The notes beneath the pieces were generated by a model. That model had not been told where the DNA came from. It ran no database searches and saw only the letters and a program-made list of their open reading frames with translations. The translations under genes were made by a program, and so were the position numbers. Positions 38,877 through 47,095 of a stretch of DNA of 64,000 nucleotides are shown piece after piece (position 1 is the stretch's first letter; each line of letters starts with the position of its first letter). Source of the stretch: an uncultured Chlorobiaceae bacterium (lineage in GTDB: Bacteria; Bacteroidota; Chlorobiia; Chlorobiales; Chlorobiaceae); the NCBI GenBank assembly GCA_903836465.1, contig CAILRB010000096.1, positions 19,835-83,834 of the forward strand, written 5' to 3'.

Positions 38877-41678
38877 CTATCCTGTGGTCCGCAATCCTCC
38901 CGAAATGGCATTGACGGTCAGAAAGAGTTCCATCAGGAGGTTCTCAGCCTCTTCCTGTTTTCCTGAATGCTGTAGCTCTCTCCATTGCCGGAGCAGCGTT
39001 ATTTGTTGCTGGTGAAGCTTATCAAGCCCTTCCCGACGGGAAGTAATAAATTTATTAACATTGAGACGCTGAGTTTCAAGGGGCTTGGCAAAAAGCAGAT
39101 CAATAAGTGTTTTTGTACGGTGGTATTCGGCTTCGATCATACCGAGAATTCGTTCCCGTATGGCGATATCACTGACGAGAGAGGCGTATTGGCGCATGAT
39201 ATCCAGATTGGCTGATGCCAGGCTGGTGTCTGCATTGCTGATGATGTAACGAATCGGTGGCCATTCGTGGCTGCGGGCACGGATCTCCTCAAAGGTTTTC
39301 GGAGCGTTTTTTTGCAGATACTCAAGAGCGGAGCCAACTCCGTACCAGCCTGAAATGGAGAAGCGTGCCTGGTTCCAACTGAACACCCAGGGGATGGCTC
39401 GCAGGTCATCAAGGCTTGTTTTGCCGCTTCTTCGAGCAGGTCGGGATCCTATTCTGGTCGATTCTATAATATCAATAGGGGTGGCTTCACGGAAAAAAGT
39501 GAGAAATCCTTCGGCCTCGATTAACTCACGGTAAGCCCGGTTGCTTTTTTCTGACAGCATGTCCATAACCGGTTCGAGCGGGTGTGGCCTGTTTTCGCCA
39601 TTGTGTTGTCTGATCAGGGCGCCAGCCGCTCCGGCCATGAAGAGCTCAAGATTATAGACGGCGCTGATACGGTTGGCATACTTCTGTGCAATAGTTTCGC
39701 CCTGCTCGGTAAAGCACATTCCAGCTCTGAACGATCCAAAAGGCTGTGCCTTGATAAAGCGGTGAGTCGGGCCTGCTCCCCGGCTGATGCTTCCGCCTCT
39801 TCCATGAAAAAAGAGGATATCGGTTTCGTGCTCCTTGCCCGCCTTGAGCAATGCTTCCTGGGCGCGGAAGAGTGTCCAGATACTTGAAAAAATACCGCCA
39901 TCTTTATTGCTGTCACTGTATCCGATCATGACCTGCTGCACCTTTCTTGCTTTGCCGCTCTTCTTTTTTCGGAATTCGAGGCTGCGCTGTGTGACGGGGT
40001 GGCAGAGAAATTCCTGGAGAATTGCCGGACTTTTTTTCAGGTCATTAATGGTTTCAAAGAGAGGGACGACAGGGAGAATGCAGGCGTCGCCCTCATCGGT
40101 CGGGGTCATCAAGCCGACTTCCCTGGCAAAAAGATAGACAACGAGAAGGTCGGAGACGTTTCTGGTCATGCTCACAATAAGGGATCCGAGTCCGCCGGTA
40201 CCATACTGTTTGCTATGGTTCAGCAAGACCCGGTAGCAGGCAAGTACTGCTTCAGCTTCTGCGCCCACAGTCATGTCAGGATGGGTAAATGGCCGGGGTG
40301 ACTGTAGCTCCTGATCAAGAAAGGCCAGTCTTGCAGCTTCATCCCATTCCAGAAAATCGCCGCCATTCATGCCTGCTGCGCTCATGAGCTGAGAGAGTGC
40401 AAGTTCGTGAACCTGGCTGTTCTGACGGATATCAAGGGTGCCGAGATGAAACCCGAAGGTCTGCACAATCCGGTAAACCGGGGTGACCTGTGTGTCAGCA
40501 ATATGCTGTGCCCCGACGTCAAGCAGTGATTGTCGCAGGAGCGTGAGATCGTCAAGGAGTTCATCCGAAGTAACATAGCGAAAAGGTTCATCACTGATAC
40601 GAATGCTGCCCAATGCATTGGTTTCAAGAGGAAGAGAGGCAATCATCAGGTTCAGAAACTGACGCCAGGGTTCACGGCGATTTCTTCTGAGTGCTGCAGA
40701 GCCTGCATCTCCAAGTTTACTGCTGAGGGTTTCGATACGCCTGGAAAGCAACTCTCCCGGAGACTGAAGTCTTTCGGAGAGGCTTAATTTTGAGGCAAGT
40801 TCCCTGAGATGACGCAACACCAGCTTCAGAGCGTTGCTGCGCATATCGGCCAGGGTCTCTTCTGTTACCCCGGCGGTAACCAGTGGATGTCCATCCCTAT
40901 CACCGCCCACCCAACTGCCAAAACTGAGGTGAGGCAGCATGCGGGGGTTTGAAAGTTTTGTTGTATTGAAGCCGCTCTCCTTCCATGCCTGCTGGAGCCG
41001 CTTGTCAAGCATGGGCAGAACTTCAGGAAAAATATTGAAGAGATAGTGAATCACATTTCTTCGCTCATCAGAGACGTCGGGTTTTTCATAGAGAATCTCG
41101 CCTGTTCTCCAAAGCCTTTCCATGACAACTTTAATCTCGTTGCGGATGTCGAGCTGTTCAAGGGGAGTCCACATCTGGTTTTCCCGTTGAACCAGAAGCA
41201 GGTAAAGTTGACGGTGCTGTTCCAGTACTGTTTTTCGTTTGGCTTCGGTCGGATGAGCGGTCAGCACTGCTTCTATGGCAACCTCCGGGAGGAGGTTGCA
41301 AATCGTTCTTTCTGAAATTCCAAGTTCACGGAAGCGCAGAAGTGTTTTTCCCCAGAGTCCGGTAAGATGCGATAACCCATGCTCAGCTTCAAATGCACGA
41401 CGGTTCTGGGCGGTGGAGTTCTCTTCCGCCATGTTGAGAAGCTGAAAAAAAATGGAAAATGCCTGAAGAGCGCGCTCGGAATCAGGATAGTGTTCAAGAG
41501 GCATACTCGTATTCTGCCAGGGGAGGTGTTCTGCCAGTTCACTTTCGCCAAGGTCGCGGAGTACCTCCTGAAAACAGAGGAGAAGAAATATGAAATCGCG
41601 TTCAGCTTTTTCGAAATCAATAATAGTGCTGGCGGTGGTGATCATGAGAGAAAACGATTCAGGTGAAAGTTGTTGCAT
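38877..41678 (-). CDS. ppc: Phosphoenolpyruvate carboxylase
   Basis: Carboxylates PEP to oxaloacetate, refilling the reductive TCA cycle. It has 933 residues. Catalytic His is in VLTAHPTEAKRKT; GYSDSNKDGG and FFHGRGGSISRGAGP are the PEP and bicarbonate site loops. The C-terminus GGLRTTG corresponds to the conserved xRxTG end used for allosteric control. With PPDK at the left edge it links pyruvate to C4 acids. It is divergent from pscC with 192 bp between. Confidence 0.96.
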   Translation of the reverse strand: MQQLSPESFSLMITTASTIIDFEKAERDFIFLLLCFQEVLRDLGESELAEHLPWQNTSMPLEHYPDSERALQAFSIFFQLLNMAEENSTAQNRRAFEAEHGLSHLTGLWGKTLLRFRELGISERTICNLLPEVAIEAVLTAHPTEAKRKTVLEQHRQLYLLLVQRENQMWTPLEQLDIRNEIKVVMERLWRTGEILYEKPDVSDERRNVIHYLFNIFPEVLPMLDKRLQQAWKESGFNTTKLSNPRMLPHLSFGSWVGGDRDGHPLVTAGVTEETLADMRSNALKLVLRHLRELASKLSLSERLQSPGELLSRRIETLSSKLGDAGSAALRRNRREPWRQFLNLMIASLPLETNALGSIRISDEPFRYVTSDELLDDLTLLRQSLLDVGAQHIADTQVTPVYRIVQTFGFHLGTLDIRQNSQVHELALSQLMSAAGMNGGDFLEWDEAARLAFLDQELQSPRPFTHPDMTVGAEAEAVLACYRVLLNHSKQYGTGGLGSLIVSMTRNVSDLLVVYLFAREVGLMTPTDEGDACILPVVPLFETINDLKKSPAILQEFLCHPVTQRSLEFRKKKSGKARKVQQVMIGYSDSNKDGGIFSSIWTLFRAQEALLKAGKEHETDILFFHGRGGSISRGAGPTHRFIKAQPFGSFRAGMCFTEQGETIAQKYANRISAVYNLELFMAGAAGALIRQHNGENRPHPLEPVMDMLSEKSNRAYRELIEAEGFLTFFREATPIDIIESTRIGSRPARRSGKTSLDDLRAIPWVFSWNQARFSISGWYGVGSALEYLQKNAPKTFEEIRARSHEWPPIRYIISNADTSLASANLDIMRQYASLVSDIAIRERILGMIEAEYHRTKTLIDLLFAKPLETQRLNVNKFITSRREGLDKLHQQQITLLRQWRELQHSGKQEEAENLLMELFLTVNAISGGLRTTG

Positions 41679-41870
41679 TTTTTTTGCAGTATTCGAAAAA
41701 ATCCCATGAGTTACAAATGATGTTTTTTCTTGATTGTCAGCGGTTAAGCCAAATCTGTTTTTTTAAACAAAAGCTTTTTTAAGCTTTCTGTTTGTCGTCT
41801 TTACTATTTATGCTTATCTTACTCCATAATCTTTTGGGTTAAGCCACTAACACCTAATTCATTACCTGTC

Positions 41871-42512
41871 ATGGACAACAAATCAAATGGTAAGCTGCTC
41901 GCGTTAGCAGCAGGCGGCGCTGTCTTAATGGGGTCATTGTTTTTCGGGTTGTCATTGTTAACCGGATATAAACTTCCGGCCGAAAATATCTCCATATTTG
42001 CAAGCCCTTTAGGTTCTTTTGCGGGGTGGATTTCACTGATTCTTTTTGCTTCGCTCACTATTATGGGACTTGGCAAAATGTCGGCCAGAATCAGTTCAAA
42101 GTGGTTTTTAAGTTTTCCGCTCAGTATTATTGCTATTATTGCAGTCATGTTTGCCTCTCTATGGTTCAGACCTTCAGGCATATTGATGTCAACTACTGGT
42201 CGCACGACGATGATGGACGGAAAATACATTCGTTCTGTTGATGAATTGAAAGCCTATCTGGAAAAGCCCGTTTTATCAGCAAATGTTCCGCTTGCGCCTG
42301 CAGGTTTTGACTTTAATGCAGCCAAGGCTCTTTGGGTTGCGAAGTGCAACATCTGTCATACCCAGGAATCGACGATGGATGCGTTTAGAACCAAGTACAA
42401 GAAGACTGGGAAAATCGATGTGATTGTTAATCGTATGCAGGCAACTCCAGGCTCGGGTATTACGCCCGCAGAAGCGAAGGATATCATGATCTATATGAAC
42501 CAGAAGCTTTGA
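41871..42512 (+). CDS. pscC: Photosynthetic reaction centre cytochrome c (PscC, cytochrome c-z)
   Basis: A 213-residue protein that gives electrons to P840 in the green sulfur bacterial reaction centre. Three hydrophobic helices (about residues 9-31, 48-68, 78-98) anchor it, and a C-terminal periplasmic heme domain carries CNICH with Cys159, Cys162 and His163. Met189 in VNRMQATPG is a likely sixth ligand. The N-terminus MDNKSNGKLLALAAGGAVLMG and the GRTT-DGKYIR linker match Chlorobaculum PscC from memory. It differs most in the linker around 100-112. It is a single-gene unit followed by a strong terminator. Confidence 0.93.
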   Translation: MDNKSNGKLLALAAGGAVLMGSLFFGLSLLTGYKLPAENISIFASPLGSFAGWISLILFASLTIMGLGKMSARISSKWFLSFPLSIIAIIAVMFASLWFRPSGILMSTTGRTTMMDGKYIRSVDELKAYLEKPVLSANVPLAPAGFDFNAAKALWVAKCNICHTQESTMDAFRTKYKKTGKIDVIVNRMQATPGSGITPAEAKDIMIYMNQKL

Positions 42513-42542
42513 TATAAGCCACCTCTTTTACGTTTCAATGGT

Positions 42543-42583
42543 AACAAAAAAGCCTCAGAGAAGCACTCTGAGGCTTTTTTGTT
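42543..42583. terminator. Bidirectional terminator (pscC / queF)
   Basis: An 18-bp perfect inverted repeat (core GCCTCAGAG) with a 5-base loop, flanked by A-run and T-run within the arms, between the convergent stops of pscC and queF. Confidence 0.95.
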
Positions 42584-42589
42584 GACTGT

Positions 42590-42940
42590 TCAAGAGGCCG
42601 CGCTATAGCTTACGGTGACGGTTTCCGTTATTCCGCCCCTTGCTTTCCATTCGGTGATGACTGTGAGTGATCTTGGCTGAAGGAGGCCGACAAGGTCATC
42701 AAGAATCCTGTTGGTTATATTTTCATAAAAGATGCCTGCGTTGCGGAACTCAAGAAAATAGTATTTCAGCGATTTAAGCTCTATGCAGGATTTATCAGGA
42801 ACATATCGAATGATAATAGTACCAAAATCCGGCAGCCCGGTTATCGGGCAGACTGACGTAAACTCGGGATTGACGATTTCAATCGTGTAGTTTCTGTCAG
42901 GGTAGGTATTGTCGAAAAGTTCCAGAATCTCTTTTTTCAT
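42590..42940 (-). CDS. queF: NADPH-dependent 7-cyano-7-deazaguanine reductase (short QueF)
   Basis: Reduces preQ0 to preQ1 for queuosine tRNA modification. 116 residues, the single-domain type. The nucleophile Cys is in FTSVCPITGLPDFG, followed by the substrate-binding ELKSLKYYFLEFRN. All family motifs are in place. Other que genes are not in the window. Confidence 0.95.
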   Translation of the reverse strand: MKKEILELFDNTYPDRNYTIEIVNPEFTSVCPITGLPDFGTIIIRYVPDKSCIELKSLKYYFLEFRNAGIFYENITNRILDDLVGLLQPRSLTVITEWKARGGITETVTVSYSAAS

Positions 42941-43087
42941 CGTGTGTCGGGGTTGAGTTGTTGTTGTACCAGGTTTTTACCTGGTTAAAAGTGCTCTTTT
43001 CGATGCAAAATAGAAATCCATTGCGATTTTTCGGTAAATTCGATTGACTTTTGTGATGTCATTTCTTCATGTAACAAGTTGGTAATT

Positions 43088-43786
43088 ATGCTGGTATCCC
43101 GTGAAGGGGAGAATTTGGAGCTACCGCTGCTTTATAAAGCGCTGGAGGCCGAGTATGATCTTACTGAAACGCGCTATACGTTCGGAGGGCATTCGTTCAG
43201 TTTTTTAAGTGTGCTCGACAGTTATGCGCTTCTTGACAGGATATCGCCTGAAGAGTTCATCAAAGATGAGCAGATGCCCTATTGGGCAGAAATATGGCCG
43301 TCAGCGATAACCCTTTCCTCATTTATTGCCGATGAACTGACACTTGAGGGGCAGCGCGTGATTGAGATAGGCGCTGGAGTTGGCATGGCTTCGATTGTTG
43401 CTGCATGGAAAGGTGCCAGTGTTCTGGCTACCGACTACTCTCTTGAAGCGCTGCGTTTTGCCCGCTACAATGGTTTGAAAAACAGGGTGCATGTTATATG
43501 TGAGCGCCTCGACTGGCGGCTTGTGCAGTGCGATGAACAATTTGACCTGTTATTTGCGGCTGATGTGCTTTATGAACGGGTGAATTTGCTGCCAATTGTT
43601 ACTGCCATCGATAAACTGCTTAAACCGGGCGGCGTAGCATACATTGCTGATCCCCGGAGGAGGCTTGCCGAGCAGTTTCTTGAGTTGGCTGCGGAAAATA
43701 ATTTTTCAATAGCTTCATTTCCGAAAAAATATATCGGAGGTTCCAAGGACGTTGCGGTGAATATCTTTAAAATGACAAGACAATGA
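43088..43786 (+). CDS. Class I SAM-dependent methyltransferase (lysine/Nnt1-like)
   Basis: A 232-residue Rossmann methyltransferase. MPYWAEIWPSAITLSSF followed by VIEIGAGVGMASIVAA is the pattern of the Methyltransf_16 family, which includes protein-lysine methyltransferases such as ETFB-KMT. Motif II region is DLLFAADVLYE. The ATG at 43088 is chosen over the TTG at 43079. The stop overlaps the DUF4905 gene as ATGA at 43783. Confidence 0.85.
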   Translation: MLVSREGENLELPLLYKALEAEYDLTETRYTFGGHSFSFLSVLDSYALLDRISPEEFIKDEQMPYWAEIWPSAITLSSFIADELTLEGQRVIEIGAGVGMASIVAAWKGASVLATDYSLEALRFARYNGLKNRVHVICERLDWRLVQCDEQFDLLFAADVLYERVNLLPIVTAIDKLLKPGGVAYIADPRRRLAEQFLELAAENNFSIASFPKKYIGGSKDVAVNIFKMTRQ

Positions 43787-44646
43787 AGAACAACAAAGGT
43801 CAGCTCTCTCAACGCTGGCACTATAATGCAGGTTCTGGAGCGCTTGTCTGGCAACTGATGTTCACGGAAACCGGTGACCTTATTGGGCAAAAGCGTTTCG
43901 CTGCTGAAAGGCAAGCACTCTTTTTTTGTATTGACACTCTGACTGGACAGGTGTTGCTTAATGATTATCTTCTGATGGGCCATTTTCCGCCGGATCCTGC
44001 AGGTGAAGGCTGGTTTACAGGGCTTGAAACAACCGGTAATAATCTTGGTTACTGTTATGCCTGCAAGCCGCAAAGCCCTGAGCATAAAGGAATTTGGGCG
44101 ATTGATTTCAGAACAGGCAGGTTGGTATGGTCTAGACCCGATATTGGTTTTGTTGCTAACTTCAATGATAAGTTTCTTGTTTCTCAATCTTCTGTTTTTG
44201 GAGGGTTTCCCGAGCGGCAGTTTTTGTTTATTGATGCTGTTACTGGCAATGACCTTCCTTTTCCCGATCTCGATAGTGCTCAAGTCAATGCTATCAGGGA
44301 GGATGTCGTCCAGGAGGAGGTGCGGCAGAAGGTTATTCTTCCTTATGTTGTAACGGAAGGAATGGTCCAGGAGCGTCTTGCTTTGCAGCGAGTTGGTATT
44401 TCCGAAACCGTTTGCTGTGAATGTATTGTCAAGGGTGTAGTTACGGTTGTCGCACTGCATGAACAGGCTGATTTGCCCGGGTCATGGCGATCTGTTCTTA
44501 AAGTATGGAAGAATGATCGCCTGGTGTATATCGACTGGATGGAAAAAGGTGTTGACAAGCCACACCTCAACAATTTTCTGATCCAGAGGGATAACTTATA
44601 TTACATAAGAGAAAGAGAGGAATTGGTTTGTGTTGCACTTTCATGA
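43783..44646 (+). CDS. DUF4905-like protein
   Basis: A 287-residue soluble protein without signal peptide or membrane segments. It looks rich in beta strands with repeated blade-like units ([38 protein letters not shown]), which suggests a propeller-like fold. It resembles the DUF4905 family of Bacteroidetes/Chlorobi by recall. Function unknown. It overlaps the methyltransferase upstream and xerC/D downstream by ATGA junctions, so its translation is tied to both. Confidence 0.7.
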   Translation: MKNNKGQLSQRWHYNAGSGALVWQLMFTETGDLIGQKRFAAERQALFFCIDTLTGQVLLNDYLLMGHFPPDPAGEGWFTGLETTGNNLGYCYACKPQSPEHKGIWAIDFRTGRLVWSRPDIGFVANFNDKFLVSQSSVFGGFPERQFLFIDAVTGNDLPFPDLDSAQVNAIREDVVQEEVRQKVILPYVVTEGMVQERLALQRVGISETVCCECIVKGVVTVVALHEQADLPGSWRSVLKVWKNDRLVYIDWMEKGVDKPHLNNFLIQRDNLYYIREREELVCVALS

Positions 44647-45617
44647 AGGATTCATCACGACATCGTTTACCTGCCTTCCAGGAAGGCTCTCTTCCTGTCA
44701 GCGACTTTCTCGACAATCTTCAGAGTCGCAAGAATTTATCGCCGAACACGGTTATTGCTTACAGAACCGATCTTGTTCAGTTTTTCTCTTTTATTATGCG
44801 GCATTTCGGGGTTGCCGATTTGAGCTGTTTTAATCCTGAGCAGGTAACCGCACTGGATGTAAGGCTTTTTATGGGCGACATGATTGAAAGGGGAGTTCAG
44901 CAGAGATCAATTGCCAGAAAGCTTGTATCGGTTAAAAGCTTTTATCGGTACATGCAGGAAATCGGGTATATAAAAAATTTTCTCTTTTCTTCTCTTCTTA
45001 CTCCAAAATATCCGCAGCGTGTTCCCGGTTTTTTGACAGAACAGCAGACTGAAAAGCTGTTTAACAAGGTGCTTCCTGCCAGTTCTGAAGAATCCTTTGC
45101 CAGTGAACGCGACCGGAGTATTCTGGAACTGTTGTATGGCAGCGGGCTTCGTGTTTCAGAGCTGATCGGTTTGACGGTGGAATCTCTCGATCTTGAACGG
45201 GGATATGTGAAATTAACTGGCAAAGGCAGAAAGCAGCGAATTGTGCCTGTAGGGCAGCCAGCAGTCGAGGCGCTTAAAAAATATTTTGAAGTCCGGAGAA
45301 ACTTCTTTAGAATGAAAGAGGGCGGGGAATCGGCATCGTTACGTTATGTTTTTGTAACAAAAAGGGGCAAAAAACTTTATCCCATGCTTCTTCAGAGATT
45401 GACCTCTAAATATCTTGTTTCAGTTACTGAGCAGAAAAAGAAAAATCCACATGTACTGCGCCATACCTTTGCCACTCACCTGTTAAACAGTGGCGCAGAT
45501 CTGGAAAGTGTCAGTGAAATGCTCGGGCACAGCAATCTCTCAACTACTGAAATATATACTCACGTTACCTTTGAGCGCTTAAAGGATGTTTACCGGAAAG
45601 CGCACCCCAACGCATAG
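44643..45617 (+). CDS. Tyrosine recombinase XerC/XerD
   Basis: A 324-residue site-specific recombinase. All catalytic residues are present: Arg170 (GSGLRVSEL), Lys194 (LTGKGRKQ), His270 and Arg273 ([12 protein letters not shown]), His296 (LGHSNLS) and Tyr305 (EIYTHV). The N-terminal SAM-like core-binding domain ([12 protein letters not shown]) is typical. The ATG at 44643 forms an ATGA overlap with the gene before it. Probably acts at dif for chromosome dimer resolution; whether it is XerC or XerD cannot be fixed from one sequence. Confidence 0.92.
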   Translation: MKDSSRHRLPAFQEGSLPVSDFLDNLQSRKNLSPNTVIAYRTDLVQFFSFIMRHFGVADLSCFNPEQVTALDVRLFMGDMIERGVQQRSIARKLVSVKSFYRYMQEIGYIKNFLFSSLLTPKYPQRVPGFLTEQQTEKLFNKVLPASSEESFASERDRSILELLYGSGLRVSELIGLTVESLDLERGYVKLTGKGRKQRIVPVGQPAVEALKKYFEVRRNFFRMKEGGESASLRYVFVTKRGKKLYPMLLQRLTSKYLVSVTEQKKKNPHVLRHTFATHLLNSGADLESVSEMLGHSNLSTTEIYTHVTFERLKDVYRKAHPNA

Positions 45618-45695
45618 AGCATCTTCTGTGGGCTTCGGGTAATTTTTCCCCGGGGTTCTGTTTCTTACGTTCACCATATTTTAATGGAGGTTATT

Positions 45696-46016
45696 ATGAC
45701 AAAAGCTGTCGTCAATGATGCGGTCAATGTAAAGGTTACTCTACGCCACTCAAATAATCATACCGATATAGAAGAGTATGCCCGTAATGCAGTGCTTATG
45801 CTTACCAGGGTCTTTCCGGGTATTATCAGTTGTCACGTCATTCTTGATCATCAGAAAAATGACTTTGAAAAAAACAAGCTTGCCGAGATAACAGTGCATG
45901 TGCCGCAAAATGTTTTTGTTGCCAAAGAAGCCGGTGCGGTCTACGAGCAGACCATTGATACCTGTGTCGAAGCTTTGAGCCGCCAACTTTTGAGGTATAA
46001 GGAAAAAACGCAATAA
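45696..46016 (+). CDS. hpf: Ribosome hibernation promoting factor (short HPF/RaiA)
   Basis: A 106-residue sigma-54 modulation/S30AE protein that binds idle ribosomes. VKVTLRHSNNHTDIEEYARNAV begins the beta-alpha-beta fold. It lacks the C-terminal dimerisation domain of long HPF. An unusually clear Shine-Dalgarno GGAGG at 45686-45690 selects the ATG at 45696 over the ATG at 45684. It sits between xerC/D and hprK. Confidence 0.9.
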   Translation: MTKAVVNDAVNVKVTLRHSNNHTDIEEYARNAVLMLTRVFPGIISCHVILDHQKNDFEKNKLAEITVHVPQNVFVAKEAGAVYEQTIDTCVEALSRQLLRYKEKTQ

Positions 46017-46036
46017 CAGCAAGTTCAAAGAGTCTG

Positions 46037-46059
46037 CCGGGCGTCAGCGAAGCGCCCGG
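46037..46059 (+). other. Hairpin between hpf and hprK
   Basis: A 7-bp GC-only inverted repeat (CCGGGCG / CGCCCGG, loop 9), extendable past a one-base bulge by TCT/AGA. No T-run follows directly. It may tune hprK readthrough or protect the 3' end of hpf mRNA. Confidence 0.5.
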
Positions 46060-46099
46060 AGATTTCTGTCGTTTTATGTACACCTCGATTGCTGAAACC

Positions 46100-47095
46100 A
46101 TGAACCTCGAACAAAAAGGATTAAAGAAGCGATCAATAACGGTCGCCTATTTTTTTGATACTATCGGCCAGAAGCACGATATCAAATTGCGGCGCCTGAA
46201 CAGTGTCGATGAACAGAAACGGCGCATTTTTGAGCGTGATCTTCATCGTCCGGGGCTTGCACTTGCCGGGTTTACCAATTTGTTTACCTACAAACGGGTT
46301 CAGATTTTCGGTAATACGGAGACAAGGTTTTTAAATCACCTTGAGGAGAATGAAAGAAGGCGGGTTTTTCAAAATCTTGTACGATTCAAGATGCCATGCA
46401 TTATTCTTACCAGCAACAACAAACTGCCGGAGGATCTTCTCGATATGGCCACCAATGCCGGTATTCCTGTCTATATTACCCGATATTCCTCCACGAAAAC
46501 CATTTACATTGTTACCGGCTTTCTTGATGACCAGTTTTCGCTTTACCAGCAGTATCATGGCTCAATGGTCGATGTTTACGGGGTAGGCGTTCTGCTTGCA
46601 GGTAAAAGCGGTCTTGGGAAATCCGAGATTGCGCTTGATCTTGTTGAAAGGGGGCATGGGCTTGTGGCTGATGATGTTGTCATTATCCAGCGGAAAGGGG
46701 AGTCGATGATACTCAATGCAAAAAGAAACCATATTATCGACCATTTTATGGAAATTCGCGGTCTTGGCGTTGTGGATGTGCGGGCCAACTTTGGTATCCG
46801 GGCAATTCGGGATATCAAGGAGGTTCAGGTTGTTGTCGAGCTGCTTGAATGGAACAAAGAGATAGCTTATGAAAGGCTTGGATTGGATACAAAATTTATA
46901 AAGATTCTCGGAGTTGAAGTTCCACTTGTGGAATTACCTATATTTCCCGGTAAAAACATTACCGTCATTATTGAGGTGGTTGCTCTTAATTTCCTGTTGA
47001 AGCGATACTCAAATTATGTAGCAGCCGAAGCGCTGACCGAAAGAATAAACAATGTGATCAACAGCGAGAAACCAGAAGATGATAGTCATGACTGA
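46100..47095 (+). CDS. hprK: HPr kinase/phosphorylase
   Basis: A 331-residue protein of the HprK family. The C-terminal kinase domain has Walker A LLAGKSGLGKSE, GLVADDVV, and the family signature EIRGLGVVDVRANFG. In Firmicutes HprK phosphorylates a serine of HPr; in Gram-negatives with incomplete PTS its role is regulatory. The ATG at 46100 (MNLEQKG) is chosen; 46076 would add 8 residues. It follows hpf and overlaps the peptide-binding protein gene by 8 bp. Confidence 0.93.
   Translation: MNLEQKGLKKRSITVAYFFDTIGQKHDIKLRRLNSVDEQKRRIFERDLHRPGLALAGFTNLFTYKRVQIFGNTETRFLNHLEENERRRVFQNLVRFKMPCIILTSNNKLPEDLLDMATNAGIPVYITRYSSTKTIYIVTGFLDDQFSLYQQYHGSMVDVYGVGVLLAGKSGLGKSEIALDLVERGHGLVADDVVIIQRKGESMILNAKRNHIIDHFMEIRGLGVVDVRANFGIRAIRDIKEVQVVVELLEWNKEIAYERLGLDTKFIKILGVEVPLVELPIFPGKNITVIIEVVALNFLLKRYSNYVAAEALTERINNVINSEKPEDDSHD

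Noticed and set aside
41770..41787. AAAGCTT/AAGCTTT hairpin upstream of pscC
   Set aside because: Very AT-rich 7-bp stem with a 4-base loop, in a region of T runs; no gene upstream for it to terminate and no sign of an attenuator peptide.
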